A stretch of DNA of 25,289 nt from assembly GCA_037178675.1 (NCBI GenBank), contig JAYMGJ010000613.1, positions 1 to 25,289 on the forward strand, given 5' to 3'. The stretch's first letter is position 1, and the number at the start of each line of letters is the position of its first letter. Source of the stretch: Scleroderma bovista. Taxonomy: Eukaryota; Basidiomycota; Agaricomycetes; Boletales; Sclerodermataceae. The notes below the pieces were generated by a model, which was not told the origin of the DNA, searched no databases, and worked only from the letters and a program-made list of their open reading frames with translations. Both the position numbers and the translations under genes were made by a program. Positions 8,940 to 18,365 of the stretch are shown here, piece by piece.

Positions 8940-9960
8940 GAGGTCAGAACAACCAACAACCAACACCAAATGACAGCAATATGTGAGTGGTGGTCTTCCT
9001 TTGCGTTTCTGGTATTTAATCTCCTCAGGGGGATGTGCTGCACGCCTTCAGGCAGGATGCAGGAGGGAAGGGAAGGGCTTCTGATGGGGAATAGATGCGA
9101 CTGGGGATGGTATTGACTCCTCTTCAGCCTACAACAGTGGTTAGGAAGAGTCCTGGGATAGAAAAGCGATGATAGATTGATGACAGGGGTGTAACAGCAG
9201 TGATGGAGCAGAGGGGAAGCAAGGGGACAGTTCCTGCTTCAAGAATGCAATGGAAAGTGATGGGATAGAGTGGACAGTGATGCTAGACTGCGCTTCAGCC
9301 TAGAGAAATGATCAGATACAAGATATATCTGATAAACAGCAATATAGGAGCTTTAGGCCAGCACTGAGTGACCTACAAGTCCAAAGACAGAGATAGAGCT
9401 TATAGACAGTGAGGGAGAGTGAATGTGGTTGCTTTATTGAGGGGGAAGCAGACACTTCCTTGCAGCCTTTGGCTGCTGGTTTATATACAGGAGGGGCTGT
9501 GGCCCTGTAAGCACAAATGACTAAGTGCTTGGTAAGAGATTGGTAAGAAATTGGTAAGCGATTGATAAGCAGTGTAATCAGGCTGAGTCATCGATGGGGA
9601 GAGCCTGAACAAGCTGCTGAGCCAAGGGAAAGAGCAAAAACATAGGTAAAAAGGGGTGTATAACCAAGAATATGGAAAAATCATTGCATGGGGCCCAAAA
9701 GAGAGGGGGAGAAAGCATGGGATGAGTAGATCGAAGCTAAATGAGCATATGCGATGACATAATGCATATGAATCATAGGGGCATGAGTCATGAATTGATA
9801 AGCAGCATGATAAGCATGATTTGAAGGATGATTGGTAAGTGATTGGTAAGGGGAGTAATGGGGATTAGTAATGCCAAGAGGGGATGAATAATGCGCAGCA
9901 GAGTGAGTCAGAGTGAGCCAGAGTGACTCTGTGTGACTCAGAAAGAAGGGAAGCACAACC
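8940..9960 (-). mobile_element. LTR-like family A, diverged copy 4 with TATA box and poly(A) signal
   Basis: Order of blocks follows copy 1: GTGAGTGGTGGT (8983-8994), GAGTCCTGGGATAG, GCTTCAGCCTAGAGAAATG, CTTTAGGCC..CTACAAG, then GGTTTATATACAGG and GGTAAG-like repeats. On the minus strand TATATAAA (9480-9487) is followed about 45 nt later by AATAAA (9433-9438), the U3-R arrangement expected of an LTR. The right edge is uncertain. Confidence 0.5.
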
Positions 9961-10250
9961 TATGATTTATTGAACTTTAGATCTGGAGATGAGCTTCTGA
10001 AGCAGTGCCACTGATGGGAGTGGCTGGGGGATAATAAAAGAATTGATCCGACCAGAAGAGCAGTGTCAGGGGGCCTGGAATGACAAGTAGAGTCACAGCT
10101 GGTCACAGAGTGTCACAAATCCCTTGGATTGAGCTTCTGTAGAGCAAAAACGCGAAATTTGGTGCTCCCGAAGTGCAGTCTTCCCTTGAGCAGTAAGGGG
10201 AAGGTTCTGTACTCTATTAGGGCTCCTAAGAAGGGTTATAGAGCACTGTT
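9961..10250. other. Link between LTR A copy 4 and repeat B copy 1; no gene
   Basis: No open frame of note. The order A then B recurs at 17501-19062, so this may be the transition from LTR to internal region of one element. Confidence 0.3.
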
Positions 10251-10748
10251 TCATTCGTGTTTGTTGCGGGATAGCAGGGAAGAGAATCGCAAGTAGCAGA
10301 TTCGACGTGTCCAGGGAAGCGAGATGAATGATAGAGGGAGATGGATGTGACAGGACTCTGGGATGAAAGGACCATATGCAGAGGACTCAGGAGACACAGA
10401 GACGACCAGGTATGAATTTTCAAGTCTAACGATAGACTTGAGACGACCAAAGTATGTGCACGACGCAGGACTGACGAGGAGAACGCGCTGACCGAGAACG
10501 AGAGGGACTGAGGGAGAAGGCTGGGAAGATATGTACCAGACAGTACACAGGAGCTCAGGGAGAGGCTGTCCCAAGAGCAGGACATAGTTGAGGTCTGCTG
10601 CAATAGCGGAGAAACGTTCCAGAGAAAATGCGGACTCCATAGTGAGTGATGAAGTGGGTGTCTGGATTGCGGGTGGAATATCTCCGTGGGAAATGAACAG
10701 ATTTACGTCGGAACTTGACAGGCAGATAGACCATGGTCTAGGCTCCAT
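10251..10748 (-). CDS. Repeat B ORF, copy 1 (unknown, 165 aa)
   Basis: The ATG-started minus-strand frame gives a protein with conserved blocks YVLLLGQPLPELL, SVPLVLGQRVLLVS, TYFGRLKSIVRLE, LVVSVSPE and SAYGPFIPESCHIHLPLSF. The second copy (18366-18779) keeps the same frame open over about 120 shared codons. Differences are mostly single residues, many conservative (R/K, I/V, E/D), and there are no indels, suggesting that the frame was under selection before or after duplication. I do not recognise the family. An upstream frame (10951-10703) shares blocks RHSDILNSS and LSACQVPT with copy 2 and may be an earlier exon or a shadow. It lies near LTR A in both places and may be the last ORF of an LTR element. 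Confidence 0.4.
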   Translation of the reverse strand: MEPRPWSICLSSSDVNLFISHGDIPPAIQTPTSSLTMESAFSLERFSAIAADLNYVLLLGQPLPELLCTVWYISSQPSPSVPLVLGQRVLLVSPASCTYFGRLKSIVRLENSYLVVSVSPESSAYGPFIPESCHIHLPLSFISLPWTRRICYLRFSSLLSRNKHE

Positions 10749-10950
10749 GATGGTATAGTCACATGATTGATAGCTTCAAAAATGGCGGAGCTATTCAAAA
10801 TATCGGAATGCCGGCACTGGGCGCCTAAATTTGACATTTGGGCGCTAAAAATGATTCTTCCTTTTCTCCTTTGTTTCTCTATTGTTTCTTCTGCTTCTTT
10901 GGTTGTTCTGGTATGGGAGTTGGACTGCAGTAGGTTGCATTCCTCTCTCA
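10262..10950 (-). mobile_element. Repeat B, copy 1
   Basis: Aligns with 18375-19062 along its whole length at an identity I judge by eye as 80-90 percent. Shared landmarks: ACTGACGAGGAGAACGCGCTGACCGAG (10471-10497), the palindrome-like GGCGCCTAAATTTGACATTTGGGCGC (10820-10845) and TATGGGAGTTGGACTGCAG (10912-10930). Confidence 0.75.
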
Positions 10951-11115
10951 TACTGAAATGATCACCAATCCTTGGATTCTTCTGCTTCTTGGCGGTTCTT
11001 GTGCGAGGGATGACTGCCAGACGATGGCATTCATCTCTTGCTCCAGGATAGTCATTCTTGTGCGATAGATGGCTACAACGAGCTTGTATTCATTCTTCGC
11101 ATAAGGATAGTCTTG
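10886..11115 (+). repeat. Degenerate tandem repeat, about 2.5 units
   Basis: Units begin TTCTTCTGCTTCTT, then GTTCTTGTGCGA/GTTCTGGTATGG, GGCATTCATCTCTTGC-like and AGGATAGTC blocks, at 10886, 10977 and about 11054. The third is shortened. The first unit belongs to the end of repeat B. Confidence 0.4.
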
Positions 11116-11600
11116 ACTTTGCGTGATATGGATAGCGAGGGCTGTCTGTATCCCTCAAGTCGGGGCAATCTTTCAACAGATCTTGGGTGTGCGTTCTTCG
11201 CATTAGTTTCATCGGCTAACTTTCTCCATGTCCACAGTACCAAACACGTTTGGTGCGTGACAGCGATAACACGTTACGGTTGATCTGGAGACCTAGAATG
11301 CAGTTAGTAAGGTTTAATAAACCTACCTTCAATTCCAGGATGCCAGGGGAGCCTTGGCGCAACGACGAAGACCACGGATGAAGTCATCCGTGCGCGCTGC
11401 AATCAGCGGAGCATATGGGCGCGACGCAACTTACCAAATTGGGTAACGACGCGGAAGTCACTCCAAACCTTCGCATCAACAAGTCTCAAATACCATTCAT
11501 ATCGGACACATTCATTTGGAACAACCTTTTATTGGATATAGCTAAGTACATTCATTGATTACTTTTACTATCCTTTCTATCCATTACCCCACTCTGTTTA
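11116..11600. other. No gene recognised; contains a perfect short palindrome
   Basis: A perfect 9-bp inverted repeat with a 2-nt spacer (CACGGATGA..TCATCCGTG, 11373-11392) is the only structure seen. A Copia polyprotein 3' end would be expected just left of 11601, but I cannot read RNase H motifs in any frame. Confidence 0.4.
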
Positions 11601-11759
11601 TGGGGGAGTGTTGGAGTTATAAACAGACTGTTATGGTTTGTTTACTTACTTACATAAGCATAAAGCGCACATACAGTAGAGTCTAGTATTACCATAGTCC
11701 CTCAGTAGCTTGCCAGCATACTGAGGTTACCTACAGTTCTCCTTCTCCCTTCTTCTACA
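11601..11759 (+). mobile_element. Copia-type polypurine tract and 3' LTR
   Basis: TGGGGGAG is directly followed by TGTTGGAGTTATAAACAGAC, the classic Copia arrangement of a polypurine tract next to a TGTTGGA-starting LTR. The LTR then runs about 150 bp and ends TCTACA (11754-11759). The internal coding region and 5' LTR are not present. A solo LTR would not keep the tract, so this is a truncated 3' end. Confidence 0.6.
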
Positions 11760-11960
11760 GGCTAGACCTTCCCTGTGCAGACCACCACCTTTCTATATGC
11801 TGTTGCACATGTCTCCTGATGCCCCACCTCACACAACATTCCCATACAGCCTCTTTTAACAAAAATTTACTTTTCCTGCTGATCTTCATCCGACACCTCT
11901 TTGTCACCTGTACAGGATACATTAATTTCCCACTCGAATTTGGCATCAAAAGCTGATGAT

Positions 11961-12475
11961 CTACTGGCACCCTATGAATCTGTTCCATTGTTTCTGCGTT
12001 TGCCAATCTAGTTCCACCAGCCGTTCATCTTCCTGGTGCAAGTGTTCGCATGGATGGTGAGTAAAGAGTTTTTCATTGAATTCATGAAGGAGCCAGATGC
12101 TATCCCTACTGTGACTTCATGATAATGCAACATATCAACATATGCATTGAACGGTGTCAATTGCCCTGAAGGAAGGGTTGCAAGATCCACGATACAGTGA
12201 TTTATTGTTTGCGCTTGAGAATGATAATCTGTGAACACATAGGCAGGAGTGATTGGAAGTTGTTGACACATTACAGTAAATTTTTGGTAGCCAGAGGTTG
12301 CCACACTGAACATTTTTGTAAGGGGGGTAATAGGCAGAATGCCACTTTCCAGACCCTCAAGGGTGTCTGCTTTGGTGTGTAGCATGTGCACGAGGATATA
12401 GACTGGAGGGTAATGGAGTTGTACAGTCTCTGTGGCTAAGCAGCCTTCAGCCACCCCAATAAACCTGTTTCGATG
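11961..12475 (-). pseudogene. Helitron-type PIF1-like helicase, C-terminal fragment (broken)
   Basis: Reading the minus strand: RFIGVAEGCLATETVQLHYPP, LPITPLTKMFSV, QLPITPAYVFTDYHSQAQTI (superfamily 1 motif V region), TLPSGQLTPFNAYV, then an ALS-SHSRDSIWLL motif VI region, LHEFNEKLFTHHP and EDERLVELD, with stop at 11961-11963. These blocks are those of the helicase module in basidiomycete Helitrons. Two lesions are visible: a tandem 8-bp duplication (CAACATAT twice, 12128-12143), which shifts the frame, and a TGA (minus strand, 12117-12119) in place of the motif VI arginine of ALSRS. The Rep domain and the rest of the helicase are missing. Confidence 0.8.
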
Positions 12476-13146
12476 ATACGGGTTCTTAGATGTTCAATGG
12501 ACATTAGGGGGTATGGTGTGCAGCTCACAAGTGGCTTTCCAGGATGCCTGTATCCATGTTGTGAATGACCAATTGTGTGTGTATCTTTTGGCAAAAATGG
12601 GGTTGGTGAACTCATTGTACAACAGTGTTACATAAGCTGGAAATTCCTAGCATGAGTGGGAGCCTCGAAGAAGGTGGCAAATACGACAATTGGATGTAAG
12701 ATTCGTCCAAGTAATATTATGGATGATTGACACAGAACGACAACATTGAGATGGATGAAGCGGTGTATCATATATGTAGTGGTGTATTTGTGTGGTGTTT
12801 GTTGTAATACGAGGGAACAAGGTGTGTGCTGTCTTAGACGGCCCTCTAGTACAAACCTATCTACAAATATTGGGTATGACAAAGTGATGTGTGTAGCCAA
12901 TGCCATGGCAGTACTACAACAACAGCAATGAGGCATGATGGTGACAAAGAGTGGGGATACCACAGCAATGGGCGGTGTTGATTGATGCGACCATTATCCT
13001 AAGTGCTCGTTTGTCTACCTACTATTCCATGTGTCCTGTGGCAAGTATCAAGCAAGGTCTGTGCCGATGCAGTCGGCACTTCCTGAGTTGTTCATTTACT
13101 TGTTTCTTGGTGCCCAGATGCATTAGATTTAACATGTATACGTCAG
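12476..13146. other. No gene recognised up to the urease acceptor
   Basis: Further helicase sequence would be expected on the minus strand but cannot be read. The right end, from about 13090, probably contains original urease intron sequence with a TTTAAC branch-like motif ahead of the CAG acceptor. Confidence 0.4.
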
Positions 13147-13745
13147 CGCTATCACGCACAGCATCAGCACGTACATCGGCTCAGTCAAAGTAGGCAAGCT
13201 CGCAGACCTTGTCCTGTGGAAACCTGAAAACTTCAGTGCAAAACCACAGATGGTCCTCCAATCTGCCATCATCGTATAGGCACAGGTGCGTTTGTCATTT
13301 CCTTTGAACCCACCTGCACCTTTCAAGGGAGCTTCCTTTTCTCATTTGTGACGCTGATGTCGTGTATTACAGGCATGTATGAATGTGGATCCAACAGAGG
13401 GCATGACGTGCACTGGCCATATCCTTTTCCTTCATCCACATGTACTCCCATGTGCATTTAATTGCTCACTTCCTCCTATCTCAGATGGGTGATGCCAACG
13501 CCTCCATCCCGACCGTCCAACCTGCCTATAGCCGCCCAATGTGGGGGGCTCCCTACCTGGATCAGCCACACGCAGTTCGTATGCTTTTGTCTCCAAACAT
13601 GTGTTCGACAAGAACATTGTGACACCATATGGCCTGTCAAAGAACACACCTTTTACATGGTCACTCAGGTTGATGAAAAATGCGCGATTTTTGCCCACTG
13701 ATCTGCGATTTCGACGACTCCCTAAGCTCTGTATTGACTCTATTA
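13147..13745 (+). pseudogene. Urease, C-terminal part (pseudogene, exons after the inflated intron)
   Basis: The exon 13147-13285 reads [20 protein letters not shown], then [17 protein letters not shown] and V-stop-AQ, where TAG (13277-13279) replaces the Trp of the urease WAQ motif. A 199-nt intron (13286-13484, GTGCGT..CTCAG) follows, then MGDANASIPTVQPAYSRPMW. After a frameshift near 13585 comes AFVSKHVFDKNIVTPYGLSK. These are the successive conserved blocks of the urease alpha-domain C-terminus. The end fades at about 13745; a frame reading DDSLSSVLTLLDS may be its last piece. Together with 545-1998 it forms one split dead gene. Confidence 0.92.
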
Positions 13746-13975
13746 GATAGTTGTGTGGCACCTACTGTTGTATCAATAGGGGAATTCACAGCGCATTTTC
13801 ATTGGCCGTTTTCAACTGTTTTCGACGCTGTTTTTGTTTTTGTTTTTGTTGCATGGGTGATGCCGAAAACGTCGTTTTGACTACGTTTTGGGTCATTTTC
13901 ATGTTTCCGGAGTTTCAATATGTACCAGTAGACATAAATCTCTGAAGCTGATTATCACTATGTATCACAAACAGT
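13746..13975. other. Transition to the Harbinger-type element; no gene
   Basis: A TTTTTG run and GCATGGGTGATGCCGAAAACG (13851-13871), which echoes the urease GATGGGTGATGCCAACGCC (13485 region), are the only points of note. Confidence 0.3.
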
Positions 13976-14463
13976 ATGCCCCGCACCACAGAGAGGCAGC
14001 AAGCTGCAGAAGTCCTTCTTGATGTCTACTTGGCAACTCTACTTGCTGAATCTCAGTCATACCTTGATCCCCCAACCTCTTCTGACTCTAATTCTGGTTC
14101 TGAGAGCTCAAGCTTGAGCTCTGACTCGTCATCTGATGAAAACCTGCCTACTGTCTCAGCCAGTGAGGCTGTGTTGATGGCCCTTCCTGGGTTGTATCTG
14201 CAGCATTACCTGGCTGATTGTCAACCTATCAAAAAGACAAGTGCCAACTTGGAATTGCTTCTCACTGATTGGAAAGTCAACTGTCCTGAGATTTTCAGAT
14301 CTCATCTTGGTGTTGCTCCTACATGCTTTGACCTTCTAGTCAAGGCTCTTCAAGATGATCCAGTCTTTCACAATCAGTCAACCTCAGAACAGATGGCAGT
14401 TCAAGATCAGGTTGCTATTGCACTCTATCACTTTCGTCACTATGGGAATGGTGCAACAACAGT
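13976..14463 (+). pseudogene. Harbinger/PIF-type DDE transposase, N-terminal fragment
   Basis: ATG opens a clean frame: basic start, ALLAE-type helix, a Ser-rich stretch (residues 37-60), then EIFRSHLGVAPTCFDLLVKAL, DDPVFHNQS and VQDQVAIALYHFRHYGN. The SHL..AP..FD.LV..L..DPVF and Q.AIALY.F.HYGN blocks are the N-terminal region of the PIF/Harbinger-like DDE endonucleases common in Agaricomycetes. The frame is intact until GATTV, where a hAT-like terminus (14464) cuts it, so the whole DDE catalytic core is missing. No continuation is found downstream in this window. Confidence 0.75.
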
Positions 14464-14600
14464 TAGGGAAGGACACGGGTCAACCCATGGGTGTCAATGC
14501 ACCAACCCACACCCTTGACCCACCAACCCATGGGTGTGGGTTGTTCCCATGGGTCCAAGGGTCTCAACCCGGGGCAGGTAAAATCTGATATTTACCTGTG
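14464..14600 (-). repeat. hAT-type terminus inserted in the Harbinger transposase
   Basis: Starts TAGGGAAGGACACGGGT, matching the end at 5975 (TAGGGAATGGCATGGGT), and carries AACCCATGGGTG palindromes and a CCCACACCC block like that terminus. The flanking eight bases on the left are ACAACAGT. A matching duplicate on the right was not found, so the other end lies elsewhere or is lost. Confidence 0.5.
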
Positions 14601-14730
14601 GGTTTTCATTTATGTAAGGTACATAGTACACTGATAGTTGTATAAAATGTATTGGTACAGAGATATAATATATAACAAAGTTAATATACATAATACAAAC
14701 ACTGTACCCATAGTTGTTGTCGAGGCATTG

Positions 14731-15054
14731 CTGTCTGTCCCTGCAACAGTACTGGCTGGCCAGGTTGTCATTGTCGCCATCTGTCTGTAGCAGCACTGGC
14801 TGGCCAGGTTGACGTCACCATCGCTGTCCATCTCTGTGGCAGCACTGCCAGTTACCCAGGTCATCATCGTCATCTTCGTCATTGCCGTCTGTCTCTGGCA
14901 GCACTGGCCACCCAGGTCATCGCCATCACCATCTGTCTCTGTTACAGCACTGGCTGTCCAGGTTGTCATCGTCACCATCTGTCTTTGTGGCAGTGCATCA
15001 TTGCCATTGCCATTACCATCTGTCTCTGTGGCAGCGCTGGCTGCACAGCATCAG
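14731..15054 (+). repeat. 45-bp minisatellite, about seven units
   Basis: Units start CTGTCTCTGTGGCAGCACTGG, followed by CTGGCCAGGTTGTCATCG and TCACCAT. Unit lengths vary from about 41 to 60 bp. It follows the hAT-like terminus and AT-rich sequence, an order also seen in reverse near 5430-5974. Confidence 0.7.
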
Positions 15055-15441
15055 CAAAAATGGGGGCTGCAACATAGAGCTACATAGGCTCTAGAGTAAA
15101 ATTAGCTTCAATGCAGACCCCCCTCTTTATAGCATGTGTTGCACCTATGTAGAGCTATGTAGAGCTATGTATTGCAATGGCAACATGCCTGTACACTATA
15201 TAGCACCCTTTAGATGATATATAGATACCCTCCAGTACTACAGAATGCTATGGAAGTTCAATATAGAGCTAGCAAAGTCCTTTGTAGCAGGGTCTAGTAC
15301 TACATCATGTCTTTGATAGTCATATGTAGTACATTGTTGCATCTCTGTTCACCTCACTGGCACTTATTATCAATAGACACATCCAGTTGATTACTGAATG
15401 TATTCAAATTTCAAGACAGACTACACTAGGCATTGAACACC
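15055..15441. other. No gene; short CTATGTAGAG repeats
   Basis: Contains CTATGTAGAGCTATGTAGAG at 15148-15167 and its near inverse at 15075-15090. Downstream of the DUF6532 stop codon on the minus strand, so it may include that gene's terminator region. Confidence 0.35.
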
Positions 15442-17500
15442 TTACATGTCCCCCTCACTTTGATTACCATTGTACTCCTCGAACTCTTGGATCGCCGCAT
15501 CAATGGCATCATTACATAAAGTTTCTGGTAAATGTTCTGCAGCATCCAGAGCCACCTTCACATGTAAGCTGCAAGTGAGAGTCAGTCAAGTAGCTACACA
15601 ATTTTGTGACACACCATCTGTTTTCGTCAAATTTCTTGAGCATCGTAGGCAGTATTCCATGGGCTTCAGATCGTGTGTGGAATTGTGTAAGGTTGCTGAC
15701 ATGCTTGGTATAAATATCTTTATATGCTTGCTCTGTGAATGGTACATCTGTCTTGTTGCCCTCGGCCCATTTGTCAATGCAGCATTCGATCTATTGCAGT
15801 AAGATTGGTTCATAAGTAATCATGATGCACCACATGCACATACCACTGTGAGTAATAGAGCCACACCAGTGAGCGGGAAAGGAGAGAAATATTTAGGGTA
15901 TCGGACCCCTTCATCCCGCTTGTTTGCATAGAATGAGACATTGATGGCTTTTTGAATAATAGCATGTTGGTACAACCCCTTTCTGGGTTTATCCCTCGCG
16001 GGATCTCCAAGACTCTGAAAATACACATCAATTCGTTGCACAAACCCAGTGAAGACAATAAACCTTGTAGCAGAAGCCAAGACTTGTCTTGAGTTGCGCT
16101 ACCACCTCCCGGTTTTTGGCGGTTGACGTTCGGCTTGTGCTCTCAAAGCTGTACATTGTTTCAATGAGGGGACGGATCTTGGCTTTGAGTTTGCCTGTTA
16201 ATTGCCATGTGCGCATGGTAATCTATGACAGTATCAGATAGAAGGATCCACAGTAGAGTTAGCGACTTACTAGCTGGATGATTTTGTCATTGTACCTGAC
16301 CTTGGCTTCGACATGGGTACATGCCTCCATCCATGCTTCTTGTGCCCATAATATTGCAGTCATGTGGTCAGGATATATATTCTTCGCCACAAGACAAGCA
16401 TGAAAAAAGCCTGTAGCATGTTTGAGGATCTGGCGCACCACTACTTCATAATCATGCGCTGCAACACGCCCCTTGGTTTCTTGAACTTTGCATGGTGGGC
16501 GCCAATCTTCGCCATCGTCTTCAGTAGTAAGCTCTGATGAAATGCGTGACCATTTGCCAGACACAGCACAGTCATCCGGATCCCCTTCTCAGAGGTGTTT
16601 CATTGTATCTGTAACTCTATTAGACATCACTGAAACGTAGACAATGAAATGTTACCAGATGAGGCATATGGCTCATACTCATTGCCACCGTCATCCTCAC
16701 TTTGGCCTTGCTTGTCATGACCATCTGTTAGCCCATGGCCAACATCTGGGTCGCTGTATTGCTCTCTGCTCTCGCATTGCATGAAGTCATTAACAATGTT
16801 GTAGTCGCATTTACTCTAGTTCATAATTGATATCTTCCTCATTGGCAGGAAAAAGATCATTTGCAACATCTGCCCTACTCTGCATAGCATCAGGAAGTTG
16901 ATTGGGGGTGTGTCGGCTCAAATCATTTGAGCATGCAGCTTGTGGTCTGGCAGTGCTCGCAAACCTGCTTGCCCCTGGAGTGCCACCAGACGGCTGGTAG
17001 CGACATTGCCCAAATGAGTTGATTAACCCAGAAGGCTACACGACACAGTCAATAATGTTCGGAGGATAATAGGTGATACGTCACCTGGGTAAGGGGATCA
17101 TCAGCTGCTGGTGAGGCTCCATAGTAGTATGCCTATTTACAAGGCTCGTGAGTGGAGTTGTCCATGTATTGATAGTTACTCACCTTCTTGGGGGGAACAC
17201 ATCCCACTTGTGGCCACAAGTCGAGCCGTGGCGTTGCTCTGGTCTCATCAGGATTGATATCACGAGCAGAGAACTTCTGTCACGCGCACTAGTCAATATG
17301 AAATAAAATGAAACATTTGTAATGACGGTCAGCTCACCGTTGCACGAGACTGGGTTGCCTGACCTGCTCGTGGAGCTGTACAAAAAGAATGTCACTTTAA
17401 CGATCAATATCAAATTGTTTGAAGGTATAATTTACCTCTGCTTTCAGGATTTTTGCATTGAGCCGACTTCTCTTTCAAATGGGCTCAATTATTCTCCCAG
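15442..17500 (-). pseudogene. DUF6532-domain gene, nine exons, 5' end cut by LTR A
   Basis: Minus-strand exons: 17500-17436, 17375-17338, 17276-17184, 17132-17085, 17035-16656, 16587-16271, 16222-15844, 15790-15615 and 15568-15442. All introns are GT..AG and 46-68 nt. The N-terminal half is low complexity and acidic. The C-terminal domain contains LTGKLKAKIRPLIETMYSF, then FIVFTGFVQRIDVYF, GLYQHAIIQKAINVSFYANK, YFSPFPLTGVALLLTV, IECCIDKWAEG, FTEQAYKDIYTKHV and VKVALDAAE. This is the helical DUF6532 domain of unknown function found in many copies in Agaricomycetes. Lesions: a frameshift near 16811, another near 16090, and TGA at 17485-17487 if the first exon is real. Acceptors at 17276 and 16587 were chosen because nearby alternatives create stops. 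The gene stops abruptly at the LTR edge (17501). Confidence 0.75.
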
Positions 17501-18200
17501 TGTGAGTCAAAGTGTGGATTTGGGTCGGAGTAATAACCCAAACACAACACCAACAAAGGACTACAAAAAAGTGCGAGTGGTGGTTTACCTCTGCGGTGTC
17601 CAGAGAGGATATGCTGAGGAGGGGGGAAGGGGATCTACACCAACAGGGTGATGCAGATGATGATGCAGGATACTCCTGGGGTACAGGAGTAATAGAAGAC
17701 GAAGGGGATAGGGGTCTGGACTCTTCCTAAAGCCTAGGAAGTGTCAAAGCGGGGATTGGGCTGACAGGGACTGAAGTAGCAATACTACACCTAGAGGTTG
17801 GTGCAGCAAAGGGGCAGGGATGCCTCTGATGTCCAGAGGCGAGGAAGATTGACTGGTATGAAGCCTAGACTCCGCTTGAGCCTAGTATAAAGAATAGATC
17901 TTGAATAACTTGGATAAACTTGACAATATTGAGCCTTTAGACCTTCACTGAAGCCTACAAGGACTCAAGGACTGAAGGGATACTGACTGAGAGAGTCTGA
18001 GATAGAGTAATACTGATGACAAGAGAGCATCAGTAAGCAAGGGATGAGTCACTGCACAGCAGAAGGAGTCATTGATGCACAGCCTAAGAAGTTTGATGGG
18101 GGGCTGTGTACCATCAGGAATTTGATGGGACAACAATGGGGAAGATCTGAGATTAATAGGGGGATTGATCCGAGACAAAACAGCCACAAGAAGGGTACCA
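17501..18200 (-). mobile_element. LTR-like family A, copy 2 (internally deleted)
   Basis: Starts TGTGAGTCAAAGTGTGG and ends AGGGTACCA like copy 1, with high identity, but lacks about 310 bp corresponding to 6791-7100, which hold the TATA-like box and the GGTAAG array. Inserted in the 5' part of the DUF6532 gene. Flanking five bases differ (CCCAG left, GGGGT right), so it is joined to other sequence on its right. Confidence 0.7.
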
Positions 18201-18365
18201 GGGGTCCAGAGGTCTTTTTGGGGGGTCAGCATACACTAAGGTATAGTGCATGTGTTCTAGCGCCGCTGAAGCGCAACCATGGGCTCCCTTGGCGAGCTCT
18301 CTTCTGGGAAAGAACGAGAGAGGGTTCTTCTTCCTAATAGCACTATAAAGTGGGGGGAATAACTG

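Larger units (their letters stand above)
1999..13146 (+). other. Urease intron inflated to about 11.1 kb by nested repeats
   Basis: The left edge is GTGAGT directly after urease codons ATT AAT TC. The right edge is ...ACGTCAG followed by C GCT ATC ACG CAC. Joining them gives INSAITH, matching the INPAITH stretch conserved in ureases, with no base gained or lost. Introns here are otherwise about 46-68 nt, apart from a 199-nt intron in the 3' half of this same gene. Everything between, including several transposon families and minisatellites, therefore appears to have accumulated in one intron. Whether this happened before or after the gene died cannot be told from one copy. Confidence 0.85.

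Noticed and set aside
14731..15054. Regular spaced repeats, considered as a CRISPR-like array
   Set aside because: Units are degenerate and directly adjacent with no unique spacers, and the host is a fungus. It is a minisatellite.
15586..16058. Minus-strand frames of 75-86 residues
   Set aside because: They are other-frame readings of DUF6532 exons and introns; the spliced model explains the region better.
17277..17288. In-frame TGA in DUF6532 exon 3 counted as a lesion
   Set aside because: A second acceptor (TGACAG) just downstream removes it. The same holds for TGA at 16589-16591, removed by the CTCTGAG acceptor.
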